Source: Microbacterium sp. HD4P20 (lineage in GTDB: Bacteria > Actinomycetota > Actinomycetes > Actinomycetales > Microbacteriaceae). Taken from it: DNA of 64,000 nucleotides. A model generated the notes under the pieces. That model did not search any database, was not told the DNA's origin, and worked only from the letters and a program-made list of their open reading frames with translations. Below, piece by piece: positions 50,722 through 59,852 of the stretch. A program made the translations under genes and the position numbers. Every line of letters begins with the position of its first letter. The stretch's first letter is position 1. The DNA lies in contig NZ_JAHZQZ020000017.1 in NCBI RefSeq assembly GCF_019449275.2, positions 1 to 64,000 of the forward strand, in the 5' to 3' direction.

Positions 50722-50743
50722 CGCTCCGAAACGCCGGGTGAAC
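50722..50743 (-). promoter_or_regulatory. PHO-box-like direct repeat upstream of phoX
   Basis: On the minus strand two adjacent 11-nt units read gttcacccggc and gtttcggagcg. The first is a perfect GTTCACC core and the second a degenerate one. The box ends 56 nt before the phoX start, almost the same distance as at pitA. Confidence 0.5.
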
Positions 50744-50825
50744 GGAACGCGACGAGCCGATGAGAGCGCGCTCATGCGGCATCCACCCGCTCTCGCCATC
50801 GGCGAAGCGCGGTGCGGATGACGCG

Positions 50826-51884
50826 TCAGGCGGCGCGGGCCGGCCCCTTCGGGGCGGAGTCGAGGCTGTTGACGGCACGGATCAGGCGATGCAGCTCGCC
50901 GACGTGCACCTGGTTGAGACGCAGCACCAGGCGCGGCAGATCGACGCGGTCATCGTCATCCCGCTCGCGACGCAGGGCGCCGCGGCGCTGGATGCGTCCG
51001 GAGAGGATGAGGGGGCCGAACCGCTCGTTGAGGCTCTCGACCTCGGCGTCGGTGGGCTCGGCCCGTACGCGCAGCACCAGACGATCACCGACCCAGCGCA
51101 GCGAATCGTAGTTGCGCCAGAAGTCGGTGATCTCGCGCGCCGCCGCCTCCACCGAGTCGGTGACCAGGACGCGGTCGAAGTCGCCGGGCGAGATCACGCG
51201 GCCGGCCACGAGCTGCTCGTCGACGAAGCGCTGCAGGCCGCGCCAGAACATGCCGCCGGGCTCGTCCAGCAGCACGATCGGGGTGGGCTCGGCCTTGCCG
51301 GTCTGCTGCAGGGTGAGCAGTTCGAACAGCTCGTCCAGCGTGCCGAATCCGCCGGGCACGCACACGAAGCCGTGGGACTCCTTGACCAGCATCAGCTTGC
51401 GGGTGAAGAAGTACTTCATCGCCACGTTGCGCGCATTGGCGGCGATGACGGCGTTGGGCTTCTCCTCGAACGGCAGCCGGATCGACACACCGAGCGAGCG
51501 GTCAGGTCCTGCCCCTTCCGCCGCGGCCTGCATGATGCCCGGGCCGGCCCCCGTGACCACCATCCACCCGCTCTCGGCGAGCGCTCGGGCGACTTCGGCG
51601 GCGGCACGGTAGACGTGCTGCTCCGGGAGTGTGCGGGCGGAGCCGAAGATCGTGACCTTGGGCACGTCCTCGTACGGCGCGAAGAGGCGGAACGCCGCGC
51701 GCATCTCGGTGAGCGCGGCTGTCGTGATCTTCAGGTCGAGGCGGTTCGCCTCATCGAGCCCGAGGCCGACACCGGTCACCAGAATCCGGGCGACGAGGTC
51801 GATGTTCTCGGTGATGCCGGCGTCCGCGATCACGCGGCGCAGATCGTCGGTCACCTCGGAAGTCACTGCGGCATCGTCGTGCAT
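50826..51884 (-). CDS. LOG family protein (TIGR00730-type Rossmann fold)
   Basis: A 352-aa protein with a lysine-decarboxylase-like Rossmann fold. The nucleotide site is formed by VTGAGPGIMQAAAEGA (about residues 134-149) and the catalytic PGGFGTLDELFELLTL motif (about 217-232). LOG proteins release cytokinin bases from nucleotides (phosphoribohydrolase), and bacterial homologues probably hydrolyse AMP-like nucleotides. This one has longer N- and C-terminal extensions than the 180-aa LOG enzymes, matching the large actinobacterial subgroup. It is 58 nt from proS, on the same strand, with GGAGG before its ATG. Confidence 0.9.
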   Translation of the reverse strand: MHDDAAVTSEVTDDLRRVIADAGITENIDLVARILVTGVGLGLDEANRLDLKITTAALTEMRAAFRLFAPYEDVPKVTIFGSARTLPEQHVYRAAAEVARALAESGWMVVTGAGPGIMQAAAEGAGPDRSLGVSIRLPFEEKPNAVIAANARNVAMKYFFTRKLMLVKESHGFVCVPGGFGTLDELFELLTLQQTGKAEPTPIVLLDEPGGMFWRGLQRFVDEQLVAGRVISPGDFDRVLVTDSVEAAAREITDFWRNYDSLRWVGDRLVLRVRAEPTDAEVESLNERFGPLILSGRIQRRGALRRERDDDDRVDLPRLVLRLNQVHVGELHRLIRAVNSLDSAPKGPARAA

Positions 51885-51942
51885 GCCTCCAGCGTTGCAC
51901 GTCGACGCGCGGTGCGGGCTCGATCCCGGGCTGTGGGCGGCG

Positions 51943-53742
51943 TCAGCGCGCCGCGAGCCGCACAGCCACTTCCGCCACCGGAACGACCTCGCGGTCGCCG
52001 GTGCGGCGGTCCCACAGCTCCACCTGCCCGTCAGCCGCGCCGCGGCCGACGATCACGATCTGGGGCACGCCCACCAGCTCGGCATCGCCGAATTTCACGC
52101 CGGGCGAGACCTTCGGGCGGTCGTCATAGAGAACATCGAGACCGGATGCCTCGAGCTCGGCCGTCAGCTGCTCCGACACCTCGAACACGACGGGCTCGCG
52201 ACCGGTGGCCACCACGTGCACGTCGAACGGCGCCACCGACGCCGGCCAGATCAGGCCCTTCTCGTCGTTGTTCAGCTCGGCGATGATCGCGAGGATGCGG
52301 GTGACGCCGATCCCGTAGGAGCCCATCGTCACGGTGACGAGCTTGCCGTTCTCGTCGAGGACCTTCAGGCCCAGAGTCTCGGCGAAGAACCGCCCCAGCT
52401 GGAAGACGTGACCGATCTCCATGCCGCGCGCCAGCTCGACCGGGCCGGAGCCATCCGGCGCGGGGTCACCGGCTCGAACACTGGCCACCTCCACGAATCC
52501 GTCTGCGGTGAAGTCGCGCCCGGCCACCAGGGTGTGGACGTGCTTCTCGTCGATGTTGGCGCCGGTGACCCACGCGGTGCCGTCCACGACGCGCGGATCC
52601 AGCAGGTAGCGGATGCCGGTGGCCGACTCCTCACCGAGGATCGGCCCCGTCTCGGACCACGGCCCGATGTATCCCTTGACCAGCAGCGGGTGGCGTTCGA
52701 AGTCTGCCTCGGTGGCCTGCTCGACGACCGCCGGCGCGAAGGCGACCTCGACGCGCTTGTCGTCGATGTCGCGGTCGCCGGGGAGCCCGACGATGACAAG
52801 CTCCCGCGAACCGTCGAGGTGCGTCAGTGCGAGCACGACGTTCTTGAGGGTGTGGGCGGCCGTCCACTCGGCCACTCCGTCGGTCGAGGGGCCGGCGATG
52901 CCCGGCGCCGGGGCGTCCAGGTGGGCGTTCGCGTGGTCCACGAGCGTCTGAATCGTCGGGGTGTTCGGCGAGTCGAAGATGACCGGCGCACCGATCCCGT
53001 CGAACGGGATCGAAGCGGGCGCAGTGGTCGTGTACGCCTCGACGTTGGCGGCATACCCGCCGGCTGAGCGAACGAAGGTGTCCTCCCCGACCGGAGTCGG
53101 GTGCAGGAACTCCTCGGAACGAGCGCCGCCCATCAGTCCGTTGTCGGCCTGCACGATCACATACTCCAGGCCCAGCTTCTGGAAGATGCGCTCGTAGGCG
53201 TCGCGCTGGCGCTGGTAGGAGGCATCCAGCCCTTCGTCCGTGTAGTCGAACGAGTACGCGTCCTTCATCGTGAACTCGCGACCACGCAGCAGCCCGGCGC
53301 GAGGACGTGCCTCATCGCGGTACTTGTCCTGGATCTGGTAGATCGCCAGCGGCAGGTCCTTGTACGACGAGTACAGGTCCTTCACGAGGAGGGTGAACAT
53401 CTCCTCGTGCGTCGGCGCGAGCAGATAGTCGGCGCCCTTCCGGTCCTGCAGCCGGAAGATGCCGTCGCCGTAGGATTCCCACCGGCCCGACGCCTCGTAC
53501 GGCTCCCGCGGCAGCAGAGCGGGGAAGTGCACTTCGTAGGCGCCCGCGGCCGCCATCTCGTCGCGGATGACCTTCTCGATCCTCGCTTTGACTTTCAGCC
53601 CCAGCGGCAGCCACGCGAAGATGCCGGGCGCGTTGCGCCGGATGTAGCCGGCGCGCACGAGCAGCCGATGGCTCGTGACCTCCGCATCGGCGGGGTCTTC
53701 GCGAAGCGTGCGGAGGAAGAAGTGCGACAGACGGGTGACCAC
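51943..53742 (-). CDS. proS: Prolyl-tRNA synthetase
   Basis: A 599-aa class II aminoacyl-tRNA synthetase of the bacterial type. Motif 1 is near [24 protein letters not shown] (about residue 40-63). Motif 2 is around [45 protein letters not shown]. Motif 3 is at IGVTRILAI (about 483). An INS-type editing insertion lies between motifs 2 and 3, followed by the anticodon-binding domain ([17 protein letters not shown] to the end). GTG 53742 is chosen with TAGACT 8 nt upstream. The frame remains open much further, but with no coherent product. It is divergent from pcp. Confidence 0.96.
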   Translation of the reverse strand: MVTRLSHFFLRTLREDPADAEVTSHRLLVRAGYIRRNAPGIFAWLPLGLKVKARIEKVIRDEMAAAGAYEVHFPALLPREPYEASGRWESYGDGIFRLQDRKGADYLLAPTHEEMFTLLVKDLYSSYKDLPLAIYQIQDKYRDEARPRAGLLRGREFTMKDAYSFDYTDEGLDASYQRQRDAYERIFQKLGLEYVIVQADNGLMGGARSEEFLHPTPVGEDTFVRSAGGYAANVEAYTTTAPASIPFDGIGAPVIFDSPNTPTIQTLVDHANAHLDAPAPGIAGPSTDGVAEWTAAHTLKNVVLALTHLDGSRELVIVGLPGDRDIDDKRVEVAFAPAVVEQATEADFERHPLLVKGYIGPWSETGPILGEESATGIRYLLDPRVVDGTAWVTGANIDEKHVHTLVAGRDFTADGFVEVASVRAGDPAPDGSGPVELARGMEIGHVFQLGRFFAETLGLKVLDENGKLVTVTMGSYGIGVTRILAIIAELNNDEKGLIWPASVAPFDVHVVATGREPVVFEVSEQLTAELEASGLDVLYDDRPKVSPGVKFGDAELVGVPQIVIVGRGAADGQVELWDRRTGDREVVPVAEVAVRLAAR

Positions 53743-53750
53743 GAGGGTCA

Positions 53751-53756
53751 AGTCTA
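53751..53756 (-). promoter_or_regulatory. -10 hexamer of proS
   Basis: TAGACT on the minus strand, 8 nt before GTG 53742, giving an almost leaderless transcript. Confidence 0.5.
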
Positions 53757-53829
53757 GGGCGGCCGGATGCCGCGGCCCGCCTCGGTCGGGTGATGCGGCT
53801 CGCATCGGGGCCGGCGTTCGCGGTCGGCC

Positions 53830-53835
53830 TAGGCT
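53830..53835 (+). promoter_or_regulatory. -10 hexamer of leaderless pcp
   Basis: TAGGCT, 6 nt before GTG 53842. Confidence 0.6.
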
Positions 53836-53841
53836 TGCGGG

Positions 53842-54477
53842 GTGACCACAGTGCTCCTCACCGGGTTCGAGCCGTTCGGCGGAGACCCGACCAATCCCTC
53901 GGGCGACGCCGTTCGCGAGATGTCGGCACGCTGGAGCGGTCCGGAGGACCTCGTGACCACCGTGCTGCCGGTCACGTTCGCGGGAGCCGCTGAGCGCCTG
54001 CGTGAGCTCGTCGCCGAACACCGCCCGGACGTCGTCATCGCGACCGGTCTCGCCGAGGGCCGCGCCGCCATCGGCGTCGAGCGGATCGCGGTGAACCTCA
54101 TCGACGCGCGCATTCCCGACAACGACGGTGTGCAGCCGGTCGACGTGCCCAGCATCGAGGGCGCCCCGACCGCGCGCTTCGCGACCCTGCCGGTGAAAGA
54201 GATCGCGCGTCGCCTCTCGGACGCGGGAATCCTTGCCGAGGTCTCGCACACCGCCGGCACCTTCGTCTGCAACCACGTGTTCTTCACGGCCCTCGAGGTG
54301 GCGGCATCCGATTCCCGCGCGGGATTCATCCATGTCCCCTGGTCTGCCGAGCACGCGCCGACGTCCGAGGTGGCGACGCTTCCGCTCGCCGACATCGTCC
54401 GTGCCCTCGAGATCGCGGTGCGCACGAGCCTCGACCTGACCGAGGATGCCTCTATCCCGACAGGCGCCCTCCACTGA
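53842..54477 (+). CDS. pcp: Pyroglutamyl-peptidase I
   Basis: A 211-aa C15 cysteine peptidase that removes N-terminal pyroglutamate from peptides. The N-terminal [15 protein letters not shown] motif shapes the pyroglutamyl pocket. The catalytic Glu is expected near residue 79. The nucleophile Cys is in [13 protein letters not shown] (about residue 143), and the catalytic His is in [13 protein letters not shown] (about 166). Length is normal, and no signal peptide is seen. It ends 17 nt from the convergent BenE-family gene. Confidence 0.94.
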   Translation: MTTVLLTGFEPFGGDPTNPSGDAVREMSARWSGPEDLVTTVLPVTFAGAAERLRELVAEHRPDVVIATGLAEGRAAIGVERIAVNLIDARIPDNDGVQPVDVPSIEGAPTARFATLPVKEIARRLSDAGILAEVSHTAGTFVCNHVFFTALEVAASDSRAGFIHVPWSAEHAPTSEVATLPLADIVRALEIAVRTSLDLTEDASIPTGALH

Positions 54478-54494
54478 CGTCCGGCGGGGCCGGG

Positions 54495-55682
54495 TCAGCG
54501 CGACCGACGGCCCACGTGCAGCACCTCGCGCACCACGAGGCCCGCGACCAGAGCCCAGAACGCGGCACTCACGCCGGCGATCGCGATGCCCGACGCTGCC
54601 ACGAGGAAGGTGACCACCGCGGGCAGGCGCTCCCCCGGGTCGTCGATGGCCTGCTGGACAGCACCCCCGAAGGCGCCGAACAGTGCGATGCCGGCGACGG
54701 CGGGGATGACAGCGTCCGGCGCCACCACGACGAGAGCCACGAGCGCGGCCGACAGGCCGCCGAGCACGATCCCGCTGGCGCCGGTAGACACGCCCGCGAC
54801 CCACCGACGCTTCGAGTCGGGGTCGGCGTCGGGCGCCGCGGCGAGCGCCGCACTGATCGCGGCGAGGTTGATGGCGTGGCCGCCTGCGGAAGCACCCAGC
54901 GCGGTGCCGAGGCCGGTGACCAGCATCGCCGGACGCCATGGCACCTCGTAGCCGAAGCTGCGCATGATCGCGACGCCCGGCACGTTCTGCGAGGCCATCG
55001 TGACCAGGAACAGCGGCAGCGCGAGCCCGACGACGGCGCCGAAGGTGAGCGTCGGCGCGGTGAAATCGAGTCGGGGCACGAAGACCGCGGGATCGATCAC
55101 CGCTCCGGTGGTCACGACGTGCACGCCGACGACGGCGGATGCCGCGACGAACGCCAGCGGCACGGCCCAGCGCGGCGCGAGCCGGACGAAGACCAGCCAC
55201 GTGAGAATCACCGGCACCACGCCCCACGGGTTTGCCACGATGCCCGTCACCGGAGCCAGGCACAGCGGCAGCAGAACCCCGGCCAGCATCGCCTGCGCGA
55301 TCGACGGAGGGATGCGCGCGATGAGGCGTCCGAGCTGCGGCCACAGCGCGGTCAGGAGGATCAGTCCCGACGTCACGAAGAAGGCGCCGACGGCCGCAGG
55401 CCAGCCGCCCTCGACAGCGCCCGTCGTCGCGAGCACGGCCGCCCCGGGGGTCGACCACGCCACCGTGATCGGCATCCGGTACCGCCACGCGAGCACGATG
55501 CCGGCCGTCCCCATCGTGAGGCAGAGCACCAGCAGCCCGCTCGCGGCCTGTGCGCTCGATGCGCCGACGGCGTCGAGGCCGGTGAGGACGACCGCGAACG
55601 AGCTCGTGACGCCGACCAGTGCGGTGACGATCCCGGCGACGATCGGGCGGGACAATGGTGCGCGGGTGTGCGTGTCGCTCAT
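54495..55682 (-). CDS. Benzoate/H+ symporter BenE family transporter
   Basis: A 395-aa membrane carrier with about twelve helices and the BenE signature regions: [31 protein letters not shown] (about residues 75-105) and the [20 protein letters not shown] motif (about 235-254). BenE imports benzoate with protons. No benzoate-degradation gene is present, and many family members act on other aromatic or purine-like compounds, so the substrate is open. ATG 55682 follows TACCGT at 10 nt. The divergent RNB gene starts 56 nt away. Confidence 0.9.
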   Translation of the reverse strand: MSDTHTRAPLSRPIVAGIVTALVGVTSSFAVVLTGLDAVGASSAQAASGLLVLCLTMGTAGIVLAWRYRMPITVAWSTPGAAVLATTGAVEGGWPAAVGAFFVTSGLILLTALWPQLGRLIARIPPSIAQAMLAGVLLPLCLAPVTGIVANPWGVVPVILTWLVFVRLAPRWAVPLAFVAASAVVGVHVVTTGAVIDPAVFVPRLDFTAPTLTFGAVVGLALPLFLVTMASQNVPGVAIMRSFGYEVPWRPAMLVTGLGTALGASAGGHAINLAAISAALAAAPDADPDSKRRWVAGVSTGASGIVLGGLSAALVALVVVAPDAVIPAVAGIALFGAFGGAVQQAIDDPGERLPAVVTFLVAASGIAIAGVSAAFWALVAGLVVREVLHVGRRSR

Positions 55683-55692
55683 GAGATTCCCG

Positions 55693-55698
55693 ACGGTA
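55693..55698 (-). promoter_or_regulatory. -10 hexamer of the BenE-family gene
   Basis: TACCGT on the minus strand, 10 nt before ATG 55682. The spacing is longer than at the other leaderless genes, so it is less certain. Confidence 0.4.
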
Positions 55699-55725
55699 GC
55701 GGATCGCGGCGTCGGCGCGCCTCGG

Positions 55726-55731
55726 TAGGGT
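55726..55731 (+). promoter_or_regulatory. -10 hexamer of leaderless RNB gene
   Basis: TAGGGT, 7 nt before ATG 55739. It is divergent from the BenE promoter. Confidence 0.55.
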
Positions 55732-55738
55732 CGGGGGC

Positions 55739-57163
55739 ATGACGCGTCGCACGGCACGACTGTCCCCCTCGGCGGCGCAGAGCGAGCTGGCAGCGGCCCT
55801 CGCGAACCTGCGTGCGGAGCTCGATGTCACAGAGGCGTTTCCCGCCGACGTCGAGGCCGAGGCACGCGAAGCTGCGGCCGAACCGCTCGGCGAACTGCCC
55901 GATCTGACGGACGTCGAGTTCTTCACCATCGATCCGGCCGGCTCGACCGATCTCGACCAGGCAATGCACTTGACGGCTACTGCGGCCGGGTTCACCGTGC
56001 GCTATGCGATCGCCGATGTGCCGTTCTTCGTCGCTCCCGGCGGTGCTCTTGATATCGAAGCCCGTCGGCGGGGGCAGACGCTGTACGCCGCCGACGGCCG
56101 CGTGCCCCTGCATCCGCCGGTCATATCGGAGGATGCCGGATCGCTGCTTCCCCACCGCACGAGGCGCGCCTTCGTGTGGCGGTTCGCGCTCGACGCCGAC
56201 GGGGCGCTGCGCGAGACGACACTCACCCGCGCGCTGATCCGGTCGCGGCAGCAGTGGACGTACGACGAAGCGCAGCGCGCGCTGGAGAATGGCGGCGCCC
56301 CCGAGGGACTGGCGCCGCTCCCCGACATCGGCCGGGCGCTCGTCGCTCAGGAGGCCGCGCGGGGAGGGGCGTCGCTGAACGCGCCCGACCAGGAGGTCGT
56401 GCTCACCGACGGCGGATACGACCTGGAACGACGGATGCCCCTGCCGGTCGAGGACTGGAACGCCCAGCTCTCACTGCTGACCGGCATGGCCGCCGCCCGC
56501 ATCATGCTCGACGCGGGCATCGGGATCCTCCGCACGATGCCACCGGCGCCGCCGGAGGCGGTGGCCGCCTTCCGCAGGCAGACCGAGCTCCTCGGCCTCC
56601 CGTGGGCCAAGAGCCTCGAGTATGGGGAATACCTCCGCAGCCTCGACCGCGGAGACCCCAGGGCGCTCGCCGTCCTGCAGGATGCGGCATCCCTCTTTCG
56701 CGGCGCGGGGTATGAAGCGTTCGACGGCGCCGCCCCGGAGCAGCGGATGCAGGCGGCGCTGGCCGCGCCGTATGCGCACGTGACCGCGCCGTTGAGGCGG
56801 CTGGTCGACCGCTGGGGGCTGGTGATCTGCGAGGCGATCTCGCGCGGAGCGGACGTGCCGGCGTGGGCGCGCGCCTCGCTCGGCTCGCTGCCACGCGCGA
56901 TGGCGTCCAGCTCCGGGCTCGCCGGCCGCCTCGAGTCGGGCACGATCGACCGGATCGAGGCGGCACTGCTCGCCGGGCGGATCGGCGACGAGTTCGACGC
57001 GGTCGTCCTCGCGCAGAGCACCGCGCACACCCGCATCCAGCTGACCGACCCGGCGGTGGAGGCATCCGTCGACGGCGTCTTCGGCGCGCCGGGCGAATCT
57101 GTCCGCGTGCGGCTGCTCGCCAGCGCCATCGCGACCGGCACGGTCTCGTTCGAGCCGGTGTAG
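55739..57163 (+). CDS. RNB domain-containing ribonuclease (RNase II/R family)
   Basis: A 474-aa protein consisting almost entirely of the RNB catalytic domain. The metal-binding Asp cluster is visible in [18 protein letters not shown] (about residues 60-77), and the later [13 protein letters not shown] segment (about 343-355) is the conserved C-terminal part of the active site. The cold-shock and S1 RNA-binding domains of classic RNase II/R are missing, and only a short region at each end remains. Such minimal RNB proteins are usual in actinobacteria. It should degrade single-stranded RNA 3' to 5'. Monocistronic, convergent with ispG. Confidence 0.9.
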   Translation: MTRRTARLSPSAAQSELAAALANLRAELDVTEAFPADVEAEAREAAAEPLGELPDLTDVEFFTIDPAGSTDLDQAMHLTATAAGFTVRYAIADVPFFVAPGGALDIEARRRGQTLYAADGRVPLHPPVISEDAGSLLPHRTRRAFVWRFALDADGALRETTLTRALIRSRQQWTYDEAQRALENGGAPEGLAPLPDIGRALVAQEAARGGASLNAPDQEVVLTDGGYDLERRMPLPVEDWNAQLSLLTGMAAARIMLDAGIGILRTMPPAPPEAVAAFRRQTELLGLPWAKSLEYGEYLRSLDRGDPRALAVLQDAASLFRGAGYEAFDGAAPEQRMQAALAAPYAHVTAPLRRLVDRWGLVICEAISRGADVPAWARASLGSLPRAMASSSGLAGRLESGTIDRIEAALLAGRIGDEFDAVVLAQSTAHTRIQLTDPAVEASVDGVFGAPGESVRVRLLASAIATGTVSFEPV

Positions 57164-57203
57164 TGAGGGGGCCGAAGGTCAGGCTTCGATGGACGCCACG
57201 GTC

Positions 57204-58355
57204 TCAGCTCGTGACGACCTGAGCCGTGCCGACGGGCGCCGCAGGACCCATCTCTTCGGCGATGCGGTTCGCCTCTTCGATGAGGGTCGCGACGATCTCG
57301 GCCTCGGGCACGGTCTTGATGACCTGGCCCTTCACGAAGATCTGGCCTTTGCCGTTGCCCGAGGCGACACCGAGATCGGCCTCTCGCGCTTCGCCCGGGC
57401 CGTTCACGACGCAGCCCATGACGGCCACCCGCAGCGGCACGGTCATGTCTTTCAGACCCTCGGTGACGTTGTCGGCCAGTGAGTACACGTCGACTTGCGC
57501 GCGACCGCACGACGGGCACGACACGATCTCGAGCTTGCGCTCGCGCAGGTTGAGCGACTGCAGGATCTGATGGCCGACCTTGACCTCTTCGGCGGGCGGC
57601 GCCGACAGCGAGACGCGGATGGTGTCGCCGATCCCTTCGCCGAGAAGGATGCCGAAGGCCGTGGCGCTCTTGATGGTTCCCTGGAACGCGGGTCCGGCCT
57701 CGGTCACTCCCAGGTGGAGCGGCCAGTCCCCCATCCCAGCCAGCAGGCGGTAGGCCTGCACCATGATGACGGGGTCGTTGTGCTTGACGGAGATCTTGAA
57801 GTCGTGGAAGTCGTGCTCTTCGAAGAGGCTCGCCTCCCACCGCGCGCTCTCGGCGAGCGCTTCGGGAGTCGCCTTGCCGTACTTCTGCAGCAGGCGCGGG
57901 TCGAGCGATCCCGCGTTCACACCGATGCGCAGCGATACGCCGGCCGCCTTGGCAGCCGCCGCGATCTCGCCCACCTGATCGTCGAACTTGCGGATGTTAC
58001 CCGGGTTCACCCGCACCGCGGCGCAGCCGGCGTCGATCGCCTGGAAGACGTACTTCGGCTGGAAGTGGATGTCGGCGATCACGGGGATCTGACTCTTCTT
58101 GGCGATGATGTGCAGCACATCGGCGTCGTCCTGCGACGGCACCGCGACGCGCACGATCTCACAACCCGACGCGGTGAGCTCGGCGATCTGCTGCAGCGTC
58201 GCGTTGATGTTCGTGGTCGGCGTGGTCGTCATCGACTGGACGCTGACGGGAGCATCTCCCCCGACGAGCACCTTGCCGACCTTGATCTGTCGGCTCTTGC
58301 GGCGGGGGGCGAGAGTTTCGGGGACCTTGGGCATCCCGAGATTCACGGCTGGCAC
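57204..58355 (-). CDS. ispG: 4-hydroxy-3-methylbut-2-en-1-yl diphosphate synthase (flavodoxin)
   Basis: A 383-aa GcpE/IspG of the MEP isoprenoid pathway, converting MEcPP to HMBPP with a [4Fe-4S] cluster. The TIM-barrel part begins [16 protein letters not shown] and [11 protein letters not shown]. The cluster Cys are in [11 protein letters not shown] and [19 protein letters not shown] 58355 is supported by TAGGCT 7 nt upstream and by the [13 protein letters not shown] start I recall from related Microbacteriaceae. In most actinobacteria dxr, the Rip1 protease gene and ispG form one cluster. Here ispG and Rip1 share a strand but are separated by two opposite-strand genes, and dxr is absent. 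Confidence 0.96.
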   Translation of the reverse strand: MPAVNLGMPKVPETLAPRRKSRQIKVGKVLVGGDAPVSVQSMTTTPTTNINATLQQIAELTASGCEIVRVAVPSQDDADVLHIIAKKSQIPVIADIHFQPKYVFQAIDAGCAAVRVNPGNIRKFDDQVGEIAAAAKAAGVSLRIGVNAGSLDPRLLQKYGKATPEALAESARWEASLFEEHDFHDFKISVKHNDPVIMVQAYRLLAGMGDWPLHLGVTEAGPAFQGTIKSATAFGILLGEGIGDTIRVSLSAPPAEEVKVGHQILQSLNLRERKLEIVSCPSCGRAQVDVYSLADNVTEGLKDMTVPLRVAVMGCVVNGPGEAREADLGVASGNGKGQIFVKGQVIKTVPEAEIVATLIEEANRIAEEMGPAAPVGTAQVVTS

Positions 58356-58362
58356 GTCCTCC

Positions 58363-58368
58363 AGCCTA
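58363..58368 (-). promoter_or_regulatory. -10 hexamer deciding the ispG start
   Basis: TAGGCT on the minus strand, 7 nt before GTG 58355. A GGAGG lies only 2 nt from that GTG, too close to act as a ribosome-binding site, so a leaderless mRNA explains the start better. Confidence 0.6.
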
Positions 58369-58441
58369 CGCGCGGTGCATGTGCACCGGCTGGCGGTGAG
58401 CTGATCGCATGCCGCGTCGCAGTCAGGCCGCGTGCGCGGTG

Positions 58442-58447
58442 TATCTT
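58442..58447 (+). promoter_or_regulatory. -10 hexamer of leaderless LtrA gene
   Basis: TATCTT, 6 nt before ATG 58454. An in-frame ATG at 58409 lies upstream of this hexamer and is therefore rejected. Confidence 0.55.
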
Positions 58448-58453
58448 CCCGGC

Positions 58454-59686
58454 ATGAGCCTGAGCCACCACCTGACACGCATGACGGGACGCGATCCGCA
58501 TCAGGCGCATCGCGCGGCGACCCCTCTCGAGCTGCTGTTCGACCTCGTTTTCGTGGTGGCGTTCAGCCAGATCGGAACTCAGACGGCGCACCTGCTGGAA
58601 CTCGGGCATGTCGCCAACGCGGTGATCGGCTTGGCGTTCACGACCTTCGCCGTCGCGTGGGCGTGGATCAACTACTCGTGGCTGGCATCGGGCTACGACA
58701 CCGACGACATCTTCTTCCGACTCGCGACGATGGTGGTGATGATCGGCGTCCTCGTGGTGGCCCTCGGCGTGCCGGACGTCTTCCACTCGATCGAGGCGGG
58801 CGCACACCTCGACAACACCGTGATGGTCGCCGGCTACGTGGTCATGCGTGTCGCGACGGTCGCGCTGTGGCTGCGGGCGGCCCGTCACGACCCGAAGCGG
58901 CGCAGCACCTGCATCGCCTACGCGGTGAACATATCGATCGCGCAGGTGGGGTGGATCGTCCTCATCTTCCTGAGCCTGCCGGTCGGCACGACACTCCTCT
59001 TCGCGGCGCTGCTGGCGCTGTTCGAGATGGCGGGCCCCATGTTCGCCGAGCTGCGCTTCGGGCGCACGCCGTGGCATGCCCACCACATCGCCGAGCGATA
59101 CGGACTGCTCGTCATCATCACGCTGGGAGAGGTCATCCTCGGCACGATCCTCACGATCTCCGCACTGGTCTCGGAGCAGGGGTGGACGCTCGAGACCGCG
59201 GTCATCGCCTTCAGCGGAGTGGCTCTGACGTTCGGGATGTGGTGGATGTACTTCGCGATTCCGTGGGGCGCGATCCTCGAGCACCACCGCGGCCGTGCGT
59301 GGTTGTGGGGATACCTCCAGATGGCCCTGTTCGGCTCCCTCGTCGCCGTCGGGGCCGGACTGCACGTGGCAGCGAACGTGATCGCTCACGAGGCGCATGT
59401 CGACGCCGTCTTCGCGGCAACCTCGATCGCCATCCCGGTGCTCGCGTTCGAGACCCTGCTGTTCGGGCTCTACGCGTTCATGGTGCAACAGCTCGATCCG
59501 TTCCATCTGTGGCTGTATCTCGGCGTCGTGCTGATGCTGGCCGCCGGGGTCGCGGCCGTCGCCCTCGGCGCATCGCTGGGACTCGGAATGATCCTCATCG
59601 CCTGCTCGCCGGCCGTCGTGGTGGTCGGGTACGAGACGGTCGGGTGGCGCCACGGCGCCGCGATGCTGGAACGCGTCACGCGCTGA
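58454..59686 (+). CDS. Low temperature requirement protein A (LtrA) family
   Basis: A 410-aa membrane protein with about eleven helices. The N-terminal [19 protein letters not shown] segment (about residues 23-41) and the [21 protein letters not shown] helix (about 212-232) are the LtrA hallmarks. LtrA was named for a Listeria mutant defective in growth at low temperature. The biochemical role is unknown, though transport is suspected. The gene lies between ispG (divergent) and the trp leader (same strand, 42 nt downstream), with its own promoter. Confidence 0.9.
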   Translation: MSLSHHLTRMTGRDPHQAHRAATPLELLFDLVFVVAFSQIGTQTAHLLELGHVANAVIGLAFTTFAVAWAWINYSWLASGYDTDDIFFRLATMVVMIGVLVVALGVPDVFHSIEAGAHLDNTVMVAGYVVMRVATVALWLRAARHDPKRRSTCIAYAVNISIAQVGWIVLIFLSLPVGTTLLFAALLALFEMAGPMFAELRFGRTPWHAHHIAERYGLLVIITLGEVILGTILTISALVSEQGWTLETAVIAFSGVALTFGMWWMYFAIPWGAILEHHRGRAWLWGYLQMALFGSLVAVGAGLHVAANVIAHEAHVDAVFAATSIAIPVLAFETLLFGLYAFMVQQLDPFHLWLYLGVVLMLAAGVAAVALGASLGLGMILIACSPAVVVVGYETVGWRHGAAMLERVTR

Positions 59687-59716
59687 TCGCGGCTGAGCCG
59701 CGGCGTGGGCCTGTGG

Positions 59717-59722
59717 TAGGTT
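59717..59722 (+). promoter_or_regulatory. Promoter -10 of the trp leader
   Basis: TAGGTT, 6 nt before the ATG of the leader peptide at 59729, so the transcript should begin at the start codon of the peptide. Confidence 0.6.
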
Positions 59723-59728
59723 CGGCGC

Positions 59729-59764
59729 ATGTCCGCACACCTCACCTGGTGGCTCACCGCGTAG
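59729..59764 (+). CDS. trpL: trp operon leader peptide
   Basis: An 11-residue peptide, MSAHLTWWLTA, with two adjacent Trp codons (59747-59752) just ahead of an attenuator. When charged tRNA-Trp is scarce, the ribosome stalls at these codons and frees region 2 of the RNA. The codons and the downstream hairpins have exactly the layout of classical trp attenuators, as also described for Streptomyces and Corynebacterium. The peptide appears to be translated from a leaderless start. Confidence 0.85.
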   Translation: MSAHLTWWLTA

Positions 59765-59814
59765 GCGGTGGGTTTCGCGCGACTCCGACCGCCCCCGAGG
59801 GCGGTCTTCTTTTT
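59755..59814 (+). promoter_or_regulatory. trp attenuator
   Basis: Region 1 caccgc (59755-59760) pairs with region 2 gcggtg (59765-59770). Region 2 ggcggt (59764-59769) can instead pair with region 3 accgcc (59788-59793) as antiterminator. Region 3 accgccc (59788-59794) with region 4 gggcggt (59799-59805), followed by cttcttttt (59806-59814), is an intrinsic terminator. The mutually exclusive pairings explain Trp-dependent control of the gene at 59853. Confidence 0.88.
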
Positions 59815-59852
59815 CGTACGGGACACCGCCCCACGACGAAAGAACCACCGCC

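Noticed and set aside
48578-50878. Earlier start of phoX at 50878
   Set aside because: The added residues run into the LOG gene region and across the PHO-box-like repeat. GTG 50665 has a good ribosome-binding site.
51943-55995. A 1350-codon open frame on the minus strand running through pcp and BenE into proS
   Set aside because: Only the part from GTG 53742 encodes a known protein (ProS). The upstream part is Arg/Gly-rich and lies opposite pcp and in another frame of the BenE-family gene, as expected for stop-poor high-GC DNA.
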